A DNA stretch of 64,000 bases, taken from positions 248,001-312,000 of the forward strand of contig JAPYMA010003053.1 of the NCBI GenBank assembly GCA_035041965.1, written 5' to 3'. Made by a program: the position numbers and the translations under genes. Below, in pieces: positions 61,857 to 64,000 of this stretch. The DNA comes from Anisakis pegreffii. Lineage: Eukaryota; Nematoda; Chromadorea; Rhabditida; Anisakidae. Numbering within the stretch: position 1 is the first letter of the stretch; each line of letters begins with the position of its first letter. The notes below the pieces were generated by a model. That model was not told the DNA's origin. It did not search any database and was given only the letters and a program-made list of their open reading frames with translations.

Positions 61857-64000
61857 ATGAAGGACGACCGTCAAAGCAATCCCAGCGATTTCGCTGATCC
61901 TTTCCAGATGGATCCCATCAAATTCTATCCGGAAACCAACACAGACTCAGATATTATCAAGCAGCGTCCGTCATCATCCGATTCAGATAGGTAGTTGCCA
62001 TCAACATTCATATTGCCTCCTTTGCAAGACTTGTTTTTACCAACAATTTTAATGTTCAGCCAAATTTTTTCACGTTGTTCGGAGTTTGTGAATTGATTTA
62101 GAAAATGTTATCATAATTTCTGTTCCAATAAATAAGAGAATTGGCTGAAAATCGTGGGAAGTTTTATTTGGAAGGAGTGAATGTATTTATTGCATCAATA
62201 TGCGTTTATTCGCTCGAACGTATGCAAAACCAGTCATTTCATTTAAATTCACGTTCACATCATTTTTTATTCGTAGCATATGATTTTTAATTCCGAATCG
62301 TAAACGCATTGATGATTTTGTGTCGTCGAAATCAACTTGATTGTCAGTTTTCATTATCACCATAACTCTGTCAAAAACGAAAATTTTTCGAATGCCTTGT
62401 TTTGAGTGGCGTGAGCTCGAAACACTGATTATCTTTTTTTTTAATGAAGAGTAGGTAAAATAATCTTACGATTAGCACGCCAATAGATCCATTCATGAGA
62501 TAGTGCCCTTAAATTCCAAGAGATAAACTATCAAAGTAACGCCCAGCTATTTGAGCACACATTCGTGTGTCGCGATTGACAGTTGAAAATGAGCTGTCCT
62601 AACATGATAGAACTGAGATGAGATGAGATGAACATCATGAACTGATAATTAGATGTAAGCCAAATCATGGCCTGTCTCAAGCTCGACAACATCACTGACA
62701 TTTGGTACTCCACTGAGTGTCGAGTAAAACCTTTCTCCGCGAGCGAGAACTGGGTTTCGCTCCACAAACCGAGTGGTGTAGCAATATCATTTTGAATTGA
62801 TGATCATTGATGGGTTGGTGTTTGTTGTTTGAAAATTTTTATTGCAGTACACCACGTATGCAGTCAAAACAAACGCCGCCGATTGGCTTTCGGGGATACG
62901 TTTGTATTCTTGTGCTGTTCTTGATCAATCTTCTCAACTATATGGACCGATACACTGTAGCGGGTAAGTTTTTACCGAAGCAATAGTCGGTGCTTGAGTG
63001 CTTCAGCAATAGTGCTTCAGCAATAGTGCAATAGTCAGCAATAGTGCTTCCATGCTCTCGGCCAAACTGTGTTTGAGAGGAACTCACAGTTCCTTGCCCC
63101 GTTAAACACGACCACATGGGATTAAAAACGTCCAAAATCACCGAATCTCATTGCAGCTGAACTTTATCCTCATCAAAATTACGGGCAAAGAGTGACACTT
63201 AAGGCAGAGGTTATGCACTCTCTTCTTCCATTCCAGATTTTGAAGGGCGATAGAGAGCATTCTAGATATTTTTATGATTTGTCCAATATGAGCAACACTT
63301 GACGAACAAGCGATTCACTTGGAATACCGCCGATAAGAACGTAGCATTTCGTTATCAGCAATAATCATCTATCTAATCTGCTAAAAGCCACCATAAAATT
63401 CGAATGGTATTTCTTATTCATTCAGGAGTTTTAACAAGTGTTCAACACTTCTTTGATATCAACGATGCACAAGCCGGTCTTCTGCAAACAATCTTCATCG
63501 TCTTCTTTATGGTGTTCGCACCGTTATGCGGATTTCTTGGTGATCGATACAATCGCAAATGGATTATGACCGCTGGCATAGCGGTTTGGGTGATCGCAGT
63601 ATTTGCATCCTCATTCGTGCCTGCAAATGTTCGTTCATTGCTGCTATATCTATCAGTCTCATTATTCATGCCTTGCTTTATTTTTGAAAATTTTTGTTCA
63701 CGTTTCCATCAGCAGTCATAATAATTTCAAATATTCCAAATTTATTTGTGAATGCTTTCGGTGAATTGCTCAATTTGTACCCACTCAGCAACAACACCAG
63801 CAACAGAAACATCGAAGTATTCGTTCACATAGAATTAGTAGCAAAATAACTTAATGATGTTGTTTTGAAGATGTTCGTGCTGTTCGTTATACTACGAGGC
63901 ATTGTTGGAGTGGGCGAAGCGTCATACTCAACAATCGCACCAACGATTATCGCCGATATGTTCGTTTCATCCGTCCGAAGTCGTGTCCTGATGTTCTTCT
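61857..64000 (+). CDS. spin: Spinster-type MFS transporter (5' part, runs off window)
   Basis: Lysosomal/late-endosomal major facilitator superfamily transporter (Spinster/SPNS; the family moves lysosphospholipids or sphingolipids). Exons: 61857-61990, 62848-62963, 63426-63628, 63871 to beyond 64000; phases close, giving about 194 residues. The hydrophilic N-terminus is Asp/Ser-rich with several prolines. TM1 begins GYVCILVLFLINLLNYMDRY, followed by VAG, QHFFDINDAQAGLLQT, TM2, and MFS motif A GDRYNRK at about residue 125. The next segment is strongly family-typical: LRGIVGVGEASYSTIAPTII. The exon 3 donor is GTTCGT. Intron 2 holds a small tandem repeat (about 62995-63050). A TTGAACTTCAG site ending 12 nt before the ATG may be a spliced-leader acceptor. 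Confidence 0.94.
62995..63050. repeat. Short tandem repeat in Spinster intron
   Basis: Repeated units of GTGCTTCAGCAATA in intron 2, three to four imperfect copies. Confidence 0.8.

Overview
The window is eukaryotic genomic DNA: AT-rich, with genes split into many small exons joined by GT-AG introns (one GC-AG), long gene-poor stretches and several families of dispersed repeats. Exon-by-exon reading gives confident metazoan proteins. The close match of the MANF and BCAP31 homologues to Caenorhabditis-type proteins, plus acceptor-like AG sites just upstream of several start codons (as expected for spliced-leader trans-splicing), point to a nematode. The large introns and intergenic spaces suggest a parasitic chromadorean such as an ascaridid or spirurid, but that is an inference.

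Layout. 0.5-10.2 kb, minus strand: a DLG5-type MAGUK scaffold of about 19 exons (coiled coil, four PDZ domains, SH3, guanylate-kinase-like). 10.2-17.5 kb: mostly intergenic, with two dispersed repeats and one possible micro-ORF. 17.6-18.9 kb, plus: MANF/CDNF family ER stress factor. 20.7-21.6 kb, plus: Ubc13/UBE2N. 24.3-26.2 kb, plus: BCAP31-like ER membrane protein. 28.0-29.8 kb, minus: UBE2H-type E2. 29.8-37.3 kb: no supportable gene. 37.4-38.4 kb, plus: a coherent four-exon model for an unrecognised 149-residue protein. 43.2-46.8 kb, minus: cytosolic seryl-tRNA synthetase, ten exons, 485 residues. 47.0-49.8 kb: a fold-back structure made of inverted arrays of a 176-bp repeat. 52.0-53.2 kb: a duplicated repeat with an internal deletion in one copy. 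54.1-54.4 kb, minus: a transmembrane exon of unknown gene. 58.3-59.4 kb, minus: 3' exons of an unrecognised gene. 61.9-64.0 kb, plus: 5' part of a Spinster-type lysosomal MFS transporter that runs off the window.

There is no operon logic; the genes are housekeeping genes on both strands. Three touch ER protein handling or ubiquitin signalling (MANF, BCAP31 and the two E2 enzymes), but nothing in the sequence shows that they are co-regulated. Exon coordinates were worked out by eye from codon phase, splice dinucleotides and remembered family sequences. Those for MANF, UBE2N, BCAP31, UBE2H, SARS and Spinster close perfectly in phase. The DLG5 model closes in phase everywhere except one point in PDZ4, where the frame is broken. 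No tRNA, rRNA, CRISPR array or other recognisable RNA gene was found.
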